From an uncultured Flavobacteriaceae bacterium (GTDB lineage Bacteria > Bacteroidota > Bacteroidia > Flavobacteriales > Flavobacteriaceae), in the NCBI GenBank assembly GCA_943788695.1, contig CALSRG010000001.1:496001-560000 (forward strand): 64,000 bases of DNA, written 5' to 3'. Below the pieces are notes generated by a model. The model ran no database searches. It was not told where the DNA came from and saw nothing but the letters and a program-made list of their open reading frames with translations. Each line of letters begins with the position of its first letter. Position 1 is the stretch's first letter. A program made the translations under genes and the position numbers. Positions 19,172 through 27,689 of this stretch are shown piece after piece.

Positions 19172-22100
19172 TTTTTCAAACGTTTTAATTGAAATTCGGC
19201 ATTCCAACTGTACAGCACCGGAACAACGAAAAGGGTTATAAGCGCTACGAGCATACCGCCAAAACTTGGAATAGCCATAGGGATCATGATGTCACTACCT
19301 CGACCCGTTGATGTTAAAATAGGCAGCAAGGCTAATAGGGTTGTGGCTGTAGTCATTAAACAAGGCCTAATTCTTTTTTGTCCAGCTTCAATAACGGCGG
19401 TGCGAACATCCTGTTTTGATTTAGGAGCCAGGCGTGCAAAGGTTTGTTTTAAATAGGTCGCCATAACAACACCATCGTCAGTAGCGATACCGAACAAGGC
19501 GATAAAACCAACCCAAACGGCAACACTAAGATTTATAGGATGCATTTGTAGTAGACTCCTCAAGTTTTCTCCTAAAAAATTAAAGTTCAAAAACCAACTT
19601 TGACCGTAAAGCCATATCATGATAAAGCCACCAGCGAAGGCTACAGTAATTCCAGAAAACACCATGAGCGAGGTGCTCACTGATCTAAATTGAAAATACA
19701 GAATCAAGAATATCAGCAAGAGGGCTAATGGAACCACAATGCTGAGCGTTTTTTCTGCTCGTAACTGGTTTTCATAGGTGCCTGTAAATTCGTAACTAAC
19801 TCCAATTGGAACGTTTAATACGCCACTTTCGATTTTAGATTTAATCAGTGCCTGTGCATTCTCAACAACACTAACTTCTGCATAGCCTTCCGTCTTATCA
19901 AACAACACATATCCCACCAAAAAGGTGTCTTCACTTTTGATCACTTGAGGACCTTTTTCAAAAGAAATGCTAGCAAGTTCGCTCAAAGGAACTGGCTCGC
20001 CATTACTTACTGGGACATAAATTTTACTTAAGTCCTCGGGCGTGGCTCGCGCTTCACGCGGATATCGGACTCGGATACCATAGCGTTCACGGCCTTCTAC
20101 GGTTTGAGAAAGTACCATGCCGCCTACCGCAACTTGAAGCACTTGTTGTACCTGATTTACTGATAACCCATATCGAACCAATTTTTCACGATCAATGTCT
20201 ATGATAAGGTAGGGTTTACCAACAATTCTATCTGCAAAAACAGCTTCTGATTTGACACCTTCAGCTTGTTTTAAAATATGCTCAAGTTCAAGTCCAAATT
20301 TCTCAATATCATTCAAATTTTGCCCTTTGACTTTGATGCCCATTGGCGCACGCATGCCAGTTTGCAGCATGACCAGACGTGTTTCTATAGGTTGTAATTT
20401 CGGTGCCGAAGTGACCCCTGGCAACTTGCTGACGTTGACAATTTCTGCCCAAATATCATCTGATGATTGAATCTCAGGACGCCAATTTCTGAAGTATTCA
20501 CCGTCTTTATCTTCAATCAAGTGATTCGGCTCAACTTCGAATGGATTGGACTTAACCTTTCCGACATAGTCAGTATGATGATCGACCTCAAGATTTGGAT
20601 TGATTACAAGGCTGCCATCTTTTAATATAAACACACCGTCTTCATTCACTTTAAATCGCTGTGGTTTTCCCTCAGCGTTAGGAGCGTATTCGGGTTTATA
20701 AATAATGATATTTTCATACATCGATAAAGGCGCAGGGTCTAAAGCAGATTCAATACGACCAGATTTCCCAACCACGGTGGCAATTTCTGGAATACTGGTC
20801 ACGGCCATGTCTAGCTGTTGTAATACTCGTTTGTTTTCCTCTACGCCAGCATGAGGCAAGGATGTAGGCATCAACAAAAAAGACCCTTCATTGAGGGAGG
20901 GCATGAATTCTTTACCAGTATTTCGCATAATGACCACGCCTAAAACCACTATAACCGCTGGAATGGAAAGAAATGCTAGCTTATGGTCTAATGCCCATGT
21001 TAAAATGCGCACATAGTTTTTTCGGAATAGTGTAAACACTCCCAACAGACCAAAACAAATAATGCCGACAAAAATGAGATTAGATGCAACCGAGCGATCG
21101 AATCCGAGCGGTCTCCAATAGATGGCTAATAGTATGATTATTGTTGATGCTACAATCCATATGTTAACCAAATTGGCTTTTGAAGGCGTTATTTTTTCTT
21201 TAATCTTAAAGAATCCTGAAAGACCAAAAGCAATGAGTGTTAATCCCAAGAAATGGCCTAAAAGCAGCGCCGACACGCCAATAACAATTAATACAATTTG
21301 AGCTTCAAGCCTCAAGTTCCATTTTAAGTTTCTCTTCTTAAATATGTAAGCTGCGAAAGGTGGAATCAAAAATAGGGCAACGACTAGAGAAGCACTCAAG
21401 GCCATAGTTTTTGTAAAAGCTAATGGACGAAATAACTTACCCTCTGCACCGATCATTGTAAATACTGGAATAAAACTAATGATGGTTGTCATGACAGCCG
21501 TCACGATAGCTCCAGATACTTCAGATGTGGCATTGTATACTATAGAATTAGTACTTTGTTTGCCGTCTTGTTCTTCCAGATGGCGGATGATATTTTCTGA
21601 CAAGATAACCCCAACATCAACCATGGTGCCTATGGCAATGGCAATACCAGATAGCGCAACAATATTAGCGTCTACATTAAAAAATTTCATAGCTACAAAT
21701 ACCATCAAAACAGCTACAGGCAAAAGGCCTGAAATGAGTACCGATGCCCGAAGGTTAAACACCATAATAACGATAACGAAAATGGTGATGAGTATTTCTA
21801 AAGTCAGCGCATCATTGAGTGTTTCTAATGTGTCCTGGATCAACTCTGTTCTGTCGTAAAAGGGAACAATAGTCAATTGGGAGGTGCGGCCATCGGCCAG
21901 AACTTTTGAAGGCAGTCCAGCAGATAAATTATCAATTTTTGTTTTGACGTTATTGATAACTTCAAGAGGATTGGCTCCATATCGTGAAACTACAACACCA
22001 CCAACGACTTCCGCCCCTTCTTTATCTAAAATGCCCCGACGGGTGGCTGGACCTTCTAACACATGAGCGATGTCTTTGATTCGAATGGATGTAAAATCAG

Positions 22101-22905
22101 AAGAAGTTACTACAGCATTTTCAAGATCGGAGATGCTTTTGACATAGCCCAAACCTCTAATGAGATATTCAGCTCGATTGATTTCGATGGTTTGGGCACC
22201 AACGTCTTTGTTGTTTTCTTTGACCGCCTTGACCACTTGTTCTAGACTAACACCAAATTGCCGCATGAGTTCTGGATCGACATCCACCTGATATTCTAGA
22301 ACATGACCACCAATTGAAGCGACTTCAGAAACACCATGAGCAGATGACAGAGCGTATTTCACATAGAAATCTTGGATGCTTCTCAATTCTTGAAGATCCC
22401 ATCCACCTGTGACGTTCCCATTCTGGTCGCGTCCTTCTAGGGTATACCAAAAAATTTGCCCGAGTGCCGTGGCGTCAGGACCAAGAGCAGGATTTGTGTC
22501 ATCTGGAAGCAGTCCGGCTGGAAGTGCGTTTAATTTTTCTAGAATGCGACTTCGACTCCAATAAAATTCAACCTCTTCCTCAAAAATGATGTAAATGCTT
22601 GAAAATCCAAACATTGAAGAACTTCGAATGGTTTTAACACCAGGAATTCCGAGGAGTGTTGAGGTGAGAGGGTAAGTGATTTGATCCTCGATATCTTGAG
22701 GAGATCGACCATCCCACTTTGTGAATACAATTTGCTGATTTTCACCTATATCGGGTATGGCATCAACGGCCACAGAATCTGTTGGTAAAAACCCGGTATT
22801 CCAATTAAACGGTGCATTGATAATACCCCAGCCAACTGCAATTGCTAGGAGTAACACTGCAACTAACTTGTTTTCGATAAAAAATTTAATGCTTTTATTG
22901 AGCAT
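19168..22905 (-). CDS. CusA/CzcA family heavy-metal efflux RND pump
   Basis: A 1245-residue inner-membrane proton-driven metal exporter. It carries the HME-RND motifs GRSPQDIEDQITYPLTS near residue 65, the charged fourth span AIAIGTMVDVGVILSENIIR, RTAVIEAGQKRIRPCLMTT, and FGIATDDGVVMATYLKQTF. It is about 200 residues longer than E. coli CusA, with extra membrane helices and linker after the first permease half (about 530-640) and an extended periplasmic loop around 740-830, as is common in Bacteroidota. The operon order is pump, channel, DUF3347, adaptor. Confidence 0.95.
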   Translation of the reverse strand: MLNKSIKFFIENKLVAVLLLAIAVGWGIINAPFNWNTGFLPTDSVAVDAIPDIGENQQIVFTKWDGRSPQDIEDQITYPLTSTLLGIPGVKTIRSSSMFGFSSIYIIFEEEVEFYWSRSRILEKLNALPAGLLPDDTNPALGPDATALGQIFWYTLEGRDQNGNVTGGWDLQELRSIQDFYVKYALSSAHGVSEVASIGGHVLEYQVDVDPELMRQFGVSLEQVVKAVKENNKDVGAQTIEINRAEYLIRGLGYVKSISDLENAVVTSSDFTSIRIKDIAHVLEGPATRRGILDKEGAEVVGGVVVSRYGANPLEVINNVKTKIDNLSAGLPSKVLADGRTSQLTIVPFYDRTELIQDTLETLNDALTLEILITIFVIVIMVFNLRASVLISGLLPVAVLMVFVAMKFFNVDANIVALSGIAIAIGTMVDVGVILSENIIRHLEEQDGKQSTNSIVYNATSEVSGAIVTAVMTTIISFIPVFTMIGAEGKLFRPLAFTKTMALSASLVVALFLIPPFAAYIFKKRNLKWNLRLEAQIVLIVIGVSALLLGHFLGLTLIAFGLSGFFKIKEKITPSKANLVNIWIVASTIIILLAIYWRPLGFDRSVASNLIFVGIICFGLLGVFTLFRKNYVRILTWALDHKLAFLSIPAVIVVLGVVIMRNTGKEFMPSLNEGSFLLMPTSLPHAGVEENKRVLQQLDMAVTSIPEIATVVGKSGRIESALDPAPLSMYENIIIYKPEYAPNAEGKPQRFKVNEDGVFILKDGSLVINPNLEVDHHTDYVGKVKSNPFEVEPNHLIEDKDGEYFRNWRPEIQSSDDIWAEIVNVSKLPGVTSAPKLQPIETRLVMLQTGMRAPMGIKVKGQNLNDIEKFGLELEHILKQAEGVKSEAVFADRIVGKPYLIIDIDREKLVRYGLSVNQVQQVLQVAVGGMVLSQTVEGRERYGIRVRYPREARATPEDLSKIYVPVSNGEPVPLSELASISFEKGPQVIKSEDTFLVGYVLFDKTEGYAEVSVVENAQALIKSKIESGVLNVPIGVSYEFTGTYENQLRAEKTLSIVVPLALLLIFLILYFQFRSVSTSLMVFSGITVAFAGGFIMIWLYGQSWFLNFNFLGENLRSLLQMHPINLSVAVWVGFIALFGIATDDGVVMATYLKQTFARLAPKSKQDVRTAVIEAGQKRIRPCLMTTATTLLALLPILTSTGRGSDIMIPMAIPSFGGMLVALITLFVVPVLYSWNAEFQLKRLKK

Positions 22906-23005
22906 ATTTTCAGTAATTTGATTATTTAGTCCTTGTGATAGACGCCAATACGCAGCGATTCAAAAACAGCTTTAAGCCATTATTGACCTTGTTGACAAAT
23001 CAATA

Positions 23006-23425
23006 TCAAATTAAGAAAGTTTGATGCAGAACAGAAATGTTCCTCACCAACAACGGGGGGTGGTAATGTTTAAATGGGGTCTCGTTTTCGATTAAGATTT
23101 CAAATGAAATCAGCAGTAATGGCTGTGGAATAGCATTGAAATTTGATTGTTCAAATGAAAATTGAGAAAACGGTTTATTGAGGTCGTCCTGGCCTTTTAA
23201 AAGAACAGTTTTATCAGAACAACAGTTTGACTTTATTAGGTCGCAATTCGTTGCACTCGTCTCATTTTGTTGCATCACCATTCCACAGGATTCCGCATGC
23301 CCAAACCAAGAAGAATCAACTAAAAAATCTCCACAGAAGTGTTGATCTACTGAAAAAGAAACAGTGGAACACAGGACCAAAAGGGCCATACTTACTGACG
23401 ATATTTTTAATGCAATTTGCTTCAT
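23006..23425 (-). CDS. HYC_CC_PP family protein, first gene of metal-efflux operon
   Basis: A 139-residue exported protein with a signal segment (about 1-25) and the three marks that name the family: DQHFCGD (the H-Y/F-C motif), NCCSD (the CC motif) and YHPPLL (the PP motif). Family members typically precede Cus/Czc efflux genes in Bacteroidota and may bind the metal in the periplasm. It lies 100 bp upstream of the pump gene and behind a TAnnTTTG promoter, so it probably heads the operon. No regulator gene is visible nearby. Confidence 0.85.
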   Translation of the reverse strand: MKQIALKISSVSMALLVLCSTVSFSVDQHFCGDFLVDSSWFGHAESCGMVMQQNETSATNCDLIKSNCCSDKTVLLKGQDDLNKPFSQFSFEQSNFNAIPQPLLLISFEILIENETPFKHYHPPLLVRNISVLHQTFLI

Positions 23426-23434
23426 ATACCATCA

Positions 23435-23460
23435 CAAATTTACAATTTATTTCATAGCAA
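23435..23460 (-). promoter_or_regulatory. Promoter for the metal-efflux operon
   Basis: On the minus strand, TTG (23460-23458) is followed after 15 bp by TAAATTTG (23442-23435), an exact -7 box, 10 bp before the HYC_CC_PP start. Confidence 0.6.
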
Positions 23461-23520
23461 CACTTTGTTTAACAAAACTTTAGAGAATATAAACACTAAA
23501 AAAGCGCTATCTTATTTCTG

Positions 23521-23550
23521 TTGGAGTGCTTTTAGTTAACTATATTTTTG
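23521..23550 (+). promoter_or_regulatory. Promoter TTG-N19-TATTTTTG
   Basis: TTG at 23521-23523 and the exact -7 box at 23543-23550 are 19 bp apart, the textbook Bacteroidota spacing. It would give the gene at 23644 a leader of about 85 bp. Confidence 0.65.
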
Positions 23551-23643
23551 GGTGTTTTTAAAGAATAATGCTACAAACATATTAAGTTTACATTGATATT
23601 TAAGTTTCCCATAACAAGCCGTTTTTACCATTAATGATTTTAG

Positions 23644-24000
23644 ATGTCTGAAAACAAATCAAGGGCAATTGTATTTACCGAAGCAGCGCGTGTAAAAATG
23701 GCGCATTGGTTAGATCGTTCCATTTTGTGGATAAACGATAATTGGGGAAAAGTAAAATCGGCTACCTCAAGAGAGAAGAAGGAAACTATTGAAGCCTTGG
23801 TTATTTTGAAACAAATTATTTTACTCAAGTCGGTGAGTGTCGAGGACAAGAAATTCGTACGCTCGCAATCGGCCGACATTGTTAAAATACTCATTTTAAT
23901 CAGCTTAAAATTCATACCCTTACCAATACCATTGACTCCAATGCTCATCTATTTAGGCAAAAAAATTGGCATCGATATGTTACCTAAAAAACAGCGTTAG
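23644..24000 (+). CDS. Small hypothetical protein with C-terminal hydrophobic segment
   Basis: A 118-residue protein: a basic/aromatic N-terminal half with a tryptophan-rich turn (HWLDRSILWINDNWGKV), then a Lys/Glu helix, then a hydrophobic, Pro-rich segment (ISLKFIPLPIPLTPMLIYLG, about 86-105) and a basic tail. The segment resembles the ribosome-binding part of LETM1-like proteins, but the match is short and I would not name it. It has a good promoter and ends 57 bp before the AMP nucleosidase gene. Confidence 0.6.
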   Translation: MSENKSRAIVFTEAARVKMAHWLDRSILWINDNWGKVKSATSREKKETIEALVILKQIILLKSVSVEDKKFVRSQSADIVKILILISLKFIPLPIPLTPMLIYLGKKIGIDMLPKKQR

Positions 24001-24014
24001 TCGATAAAAGCTTA

Positions 24015-24041
24015 TTGACATCAATTAGTGTCTTATCTTTG
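24015..24041 (+). promoter_or_regulatory. Promoter TTGACA-TATCTTTG for AMP nucleosidase
   Basis: TTGACA (24015-24020) and the exact -7 box TATCTTTG (24034-24041) lie directly upstream of the ATG at 24058. Confidence 0.7.
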
Positions 24042-24057
24042 TTCAAATATTTAAGCT

Positions 24058-24828
24058 ATGAATACCAAACATGAAATTGTATCGGATTGGCTAACCCGTT
24101 ATACGGGAGTTCCGCTTACTGAATTTGGAGAATATATTTTATTGACCAATTTCCAAAAATATGTGGTGTTGTTTTCTGAAATGACGGGAGCGCCAATTGT
24201 TGGAACAGACAAACCGATGACATCGGCTACAGCCAATAATATTACGATGATTAATTTTGGTATCGGGAGCCCCAATGCAGCATTAATTATGGACCTTCTA
24301 ACTGCTATTAGTCCTAAAGCTGTGCTCTTTTTGGGTAAATGTGGTGGTTTAAAAAAACGCAATAGCATAGGTGATTTTATACTTCCAATTGGTGCTATCC
24401 GTGGTGACGGAACTTCGGACGATTATTTACCTAAAGAAGTGCCAGCGATGCCTTCCTTTGCCTTACAAAGAGCCATATCTACTTCCATCCGTCAAAATGA
24501 TGTAAGTTATTGGACAGGAACGGTTTATACGACTAACAGAAGAGTTTGGGAGCATGATGAAAATTTTAAACATTATCTCGAAGAAATTCGAGCTTATGCT
24601 ATTGACATGGAAACTGCAACTCTTTTTGTAGTCGGATTCCATAATAAGATTCCAACAGGTGCTCTGCTTTTAGTATCTGATCAACCGATGGTTGCAAGTG
24701 GGGTCAAAACACAAGCTAAAGATGCTGTTAACTCTGTAAAGTTTGACAGCACGCACATTAAGGTCGGCATTGACGCTTTGATGGAGCTGATAACAAAAGG
24801 AGACACTATCCGCCATTTGAAGTTTTAG
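24058..24828 (+). CDS. amn: AMP nucleosidase, short form
   Basis: A 256-residue nucleoside phosphorylase-fold enzyme matching the compact Bacteroidota AMP nucleosidases (AMP + H2O to adenine + ribose 5-phosphate). Seen: the N-terminal KHEIVSDWLTRYTG, the glycine loop LFLGKCGGLKKRNSIGDFILP, RGDGTSDDYLP, and the catalytic/ribose-binding DMETATLF plus LLVSDQPM near the C-terminus. It lacks the extra N-terminal domain of E. coli Amn. It is followed on the same strand by a PurD-like ATP-grasp gene, which hints at purine-related metabolism, but promoters are separate enough that the link is weak. Confidence 0.88.
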   Translation: MNTKHEIVSDWLTRYTGVPLTEFGEYILLTNFQKYVVLFSEMTGAPIVGTDKPMTSATANNITMINFGIGSPNAALIMDLLTAISPKAVLFLGKCGGLKKRNSIGDFILPIGAIRGDGTSDDYLPKEVPAMPSFALQRAISTSIRQNDVSYWTGTVYTTNRRVWEHDENFKHYLEEIRAYAIDMETATLFVVGFHNKIPTGALLLVSDQPMVASGVKTQAKDAVNSVKFDSTHIKVGIDALMELITKGDTIRHLKF

Positions 24829-24899
24829 TTTGACCAGATGAACTCATCAACCAATTTACCCTCTAAATATTATCCTCAACTTTCACTACTATAGTTGTG

Positions 24900-26198
24900 A
24901 TGAATCGGATGAAATTACCTCCTAGGATTAAATTTTTATTAATCTCTAAATGGGGAGACACCCTCGATATTGCCTATAGCCTGTATAAGGATGGTCACGA
25001 GGTGAAGATGTATATCGAGGAAAAAGATTGTCGAGAAATTGGATATGGATTTATAAAGAAAACCAATCAATGGCAAAAGCATGTAGACTGGGCCGATGTC
25101 ATCGTTTTTGATTACACAGGATTCGGAGAAGTATGCGAACAATTGAGAAATGAAGGTAAATTTGTTTTTGGAGGCTCAGTTTATACCGATAAACTTGAGA
25201 TGGATCGAAATTTTGGACATCTTGAGCTGAAAAAACATCACATCAAAACGCTTCCGTCTCAAGAATTCGCCAGCTTTGGTGAGGCCATTAGTTTTGTTGA
25301 AAGCAATCCAGACGCTTATGTTGTAAAGCCATCAGGAGAGACACAAGAATTGAAACAGTTGTTATTTGTGGGTAATGACGATGAAGGAAGGGACGTGATA
25401 CGAGTTCTTAAGGCTTATGAAAAATCTTGGGGAAGTCATTTTGGAGCCTTTCAATTGCAGCGCAAAGTAAAAGGCGTTGAGATTGCCGTTTCTGGTTTTT
25501 TTAACGGCACCAAATTTCTCTCACCGTATAATATTAGCTTCGAGCACAAAAAACTTTTTCCAAATGAGTTGGGTGTTTCGACTGGAGAAATGGGAACTAG
25601 TATGTTTTGGAGTTGTTCATCTCCAATATTTGAGCGCACACTAAAAAAAATGGAATCAACTTTAGCTCAGAATAATTTCCGTGGACATATCGACATCAAC
25701 TGCATTGTCAATGGGAATGGCATTTACCCTCTAGAGTTTACTTCCCGTTTTGGCTATCCTCAAGCGTACATTCAAAAATATGGAGTTCTTGATTCTTTTG
25801 GAGCGTTGCTCTATCATACGGCCAAAGGCAATGACTATTCTATTCCCGTCAGAAAAGGATATCAGATTGGAGTCTATATGGTAGTCCCTCCATTTCCTTT
25901 CAATGACAAAAAGAGTTTTAATTTATTTTCAAAGGACTCAGTTGTAATTTTTAAGAAATTGATGCCAGAGGGGATTCATCCCATTCATGTCAAGAAAATC
26001 AATGACGAGTGGTTGATCACTGGAGATACTGGCATAGCCATATTGGTCACTGGACACGGAATAACAATGAAGGAGGCTCAACGTATGATGTATAATCGGG
26101 TTTCAAATGTTATTATAAATAACAGCTATTATCGCATTGACATTGGAAACCGCTGGTCTGAAGACGCTGACCGATTGCGGTCATGGGGTTTAATATAG
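24900..26198 (+). CDS. PurD-like ATP-grasp ligase
   Basis: A 432-residue protein from the ATG at 24900 (a GTG one codon earlier is less likely). The layout is that of phosphoribosylglycinamide synthetase: an N-terminal Rossmann-like domain (KFLLISKWGDTLDIAYSLYKDGH), then ATP-grasp with KTLPSQEFASFGEA, YVVKPSGETQELKQLLF, the metal-binding GHIDINCIVNGNGIYPLEFTSR and a GTSMFW loop. It is not the housekeeping PurD because the N-terminal GxGGREHA motif is missing. It probably ligates an amine to a carboxylate; the substrate is unknown. A GNAT gene follows after 7 bp and is likely co-expressed. Confidence 0.78.
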   Translation: MNRMKLPPRIKFLLISKWGDTLDIAYSLYKDGHEVKMYIEEKDCREIGYGFIKKTNQWQKHVDWADVIVFDYTGFGEVCEQLRNEGKFVFGGSVYTDKLEMDRNFGHLELKKHHIKTLPSQEFASFGEAISFVESNPDAYVVKPSGETQELKQLLFVGNDDEGRDVIRVLKAYEKSWGSHFGAFQLQRKVKGVEIAVSGFFNGTKFLSPYNISFEHKKLFPNELGVSTGEMGTSMFWSCSSPIFERTLKKMESTLAQNNFRGHIDINCIVNGNGIYPLEFTSRFGYPQAYIQKYGVLDSFGALLYHTAKGNDYSIPVRKGYQIGVYMVVPPFPFNDKKSFNLFSKDSVVIFKKLMPEGIHPIHVKKINDEWLITGDTGIAILVTGHGITMKEAQRMMYNRVSNVIINNSYYRIDIGNRWSEDADRLRSWGLI

Positions 26199-26205
26199 GC
26201 GAATT

Positions 26206-26643
26206 ATGGTCTTTCGAAAACTTGTCAGCCCGAGTGAATTTTTCAATATCCTGCCTCAAGATTGGCGCGATGACTTGTTGCCTCAATGGCAGGATTTAGA
26301 GGGAACTTCTGATGTTTTTGTGGTGAAATATAGAGCTGATGTGATTTCAGGTGGTATCGTTTTTCATCAAATGCTACCGCAACTATCAGCGGTCGAATTT
26401 CAGGCGTCTATGTTGTTTAAAAACGTTCCTTATATTGGTTATATCTATACCCAACCAGAATATAGGAGTTTGGGAGCAGCTTCATTTTGGTTTCATGCGC
26501 TCTTTAATAGACGTAAAAATCAGAGTTATTGGCTTTCGATCGAGGATCTTCGTCTTTCTTTTTTCTACCAAAAGTTTGGATTTTCATTGTATGAATTTAA
26601 AGAACAATCGATTGATGAATATATTATGATTAAGACCAAATAA
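26206..26643 (+). CDS. GNAT family N-acetyltransferase
   Basis: A 145-residue GNAT-like protein. The segment GYIYTQPEYRSLGAASFWFH fits the acetyl-CoA-binding helix (a relaxed Q/R-x-x-G-x-G/A motif) and SFFYQKFGFSLYE fits the C-terminal YxKxGF motif of the family. It starts 7 bp after the ATP-grasp gene, so the two likely work on one small molecule: ligation and acetylation of an amino-acid-like compound, possibly for self-protection or a secondary metabolite. The activity is inferred from fold motifs only. Confidence 0.72.
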   Translation: MVFRKLVSPSEFFNILPQDWRDDLLPQWQDLEGTSDVFVVKYRADVISGGIVFHQMLPQLSAVEFQASMLFKNVPYIGYIYTQPEYRSLGAASFWFHALFNRRKNQSYWLSIEDLRLSFFYQKFGFSLYEFKEQSIDEYIMIKTK

Positions 26644-26711
26644 TTGATATTATTTTGTGAATTTATATATTTTTTTTATCTTTAATTGTTTTTTAACTAA
26701 TAAATTAAATA

Positions 26712-27626
26712 ATGAAAAACATAATTATAATATTGAACCTTCTTCTGGCTGTTCAACTAAGTGCTCAAAAGGTAAAAACTTCAGGAGAGTGGCTAATGGG
26801 CGAAAACAAGGGAAAGAGTTTTGTTCTTGCACCTAATGAATACATGGACTTATATCTTGGAACCGTTGAGGCCTACAATGCTGGTGATGTGGAGAGGGAA
26901 ATTTCTTTTTACGAAGCAGCATTTGGTGCTGAAAACAGAGAATTTACCACGAACTGGCATGCCTCTATTGAAAAAGTGACAAACACACCGGCAGTGATTT
27001 TACCCGTAAGACTGAAAGGGTCGAAAGAAGCTATGGTTTTAACTTGGTCTAATGAGGACAGACTTTGGAAAAACGGATCTTCTCAAAAAATGTCTTTAAT
27101 GGAAGTTTATGCTTTCGATGAAAACAAGAAGATTAACGGGTTTTCACAGTGGTACAGAATAGATCCAGACAATGAATTTGGACGACCAATCGGCGGCAAA
27201 TTTTTTGGAGAAACTGAAACTGATTATACTGGACGACCTTTGGTGTTTTCCAACAGAGGTGAGGTCGAAATCCTTGAGCAATTGATGAAAGATTACAATG
27301 ACATGAATGCTGAGGCCTTTATTAAAGTGTTTGCAGAAGGGGCTGTTATAGAAGGTTTTGAAGGCGAAGTCACTCCCATTTCTATGGAAATGATGAACGC
27401 TTATTTTGACACTTTGACTTCTGTGTCATGGAAGCCTTATGCTATTGTTCCTTTAAAAATTTATGATACGGATCCAGCTTCTGGAGTGACAGTTTTTTCA
27501 AGAGAGGTCAGAACGAGTAAAGACGGATCGGTTTGGGAAAAGGATTTGGTTGAAAATTTCTATTTTAATGTTGATGGTAAAATTGATCGCGTGATTCAAT
27601 ACAGCAGAAACCTGACTCAAAAATAA
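26712..27626 (+). CDS. Exported NTF2/SnoaL-like two-domain protein
   Basis: A 304-residue protein with a signal peptide (MKNIIIILNLLLAVQLSAQ). Two NTF2-like cone-fold domains seem present: residues about 40-155 (YLGTVEAYNAGDVEREISFY, GFSQWYRIDP) and 180-300 (LEQLMKDYNDMNAEAFIKVF, DRVIQYSRNL), both in the helix-then-curved-sheet order of SnoaL proteins. No catalytic residues are evident; such proteins often bind small ligands. An imperfect promoter (TATCTTTA) lies upstream, and a strong terminator follows. Confidence 0.65.
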   Translation: MKNIIIILNLLLAVQLSAQKVKTSGEWLMGENKGKSFVLAPNEYMDLYLGTVEAYNAGDVEREISFYEAAFGAENREFTTNWHASIEKVTNTPAVILPVRLKGSKEAMVLTWSNEDRLWKNGSSQKMSLMEVYAFDENKKINGFSQWYRIDPDNEFGRPIGGKFFGETETDYTGRPLVFSNRGEVEILEQLMKDYNDMNAEAFIKVFAEGAVIEGFEGEVTPISMEMMNAYFDTLTSVSWKPYAIVPLKIYDTDPASGVTVFSREVRTSKDGSVWEKDLVENFYFNVDGKIDRVIQYSRNLTQK

Positions 27627-27642
27627 TTCAGCCATTATAAAA

Positions 27643-27672
27643 TAAAAAAAGGGGCCAATTGGCCCCTTTTTT
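27643..27672 (+). terminator. Bidirectional terminator, perfect palindrome
   Basis: A 30-bp perfect palindrome (A7, GGGGCC, AATT, GGCCCC, T7) between convergent genes, able to act on both strands. Confidence 0.9.
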
Positions 27673-27689
27673 TATTTAAATGTATGCTT

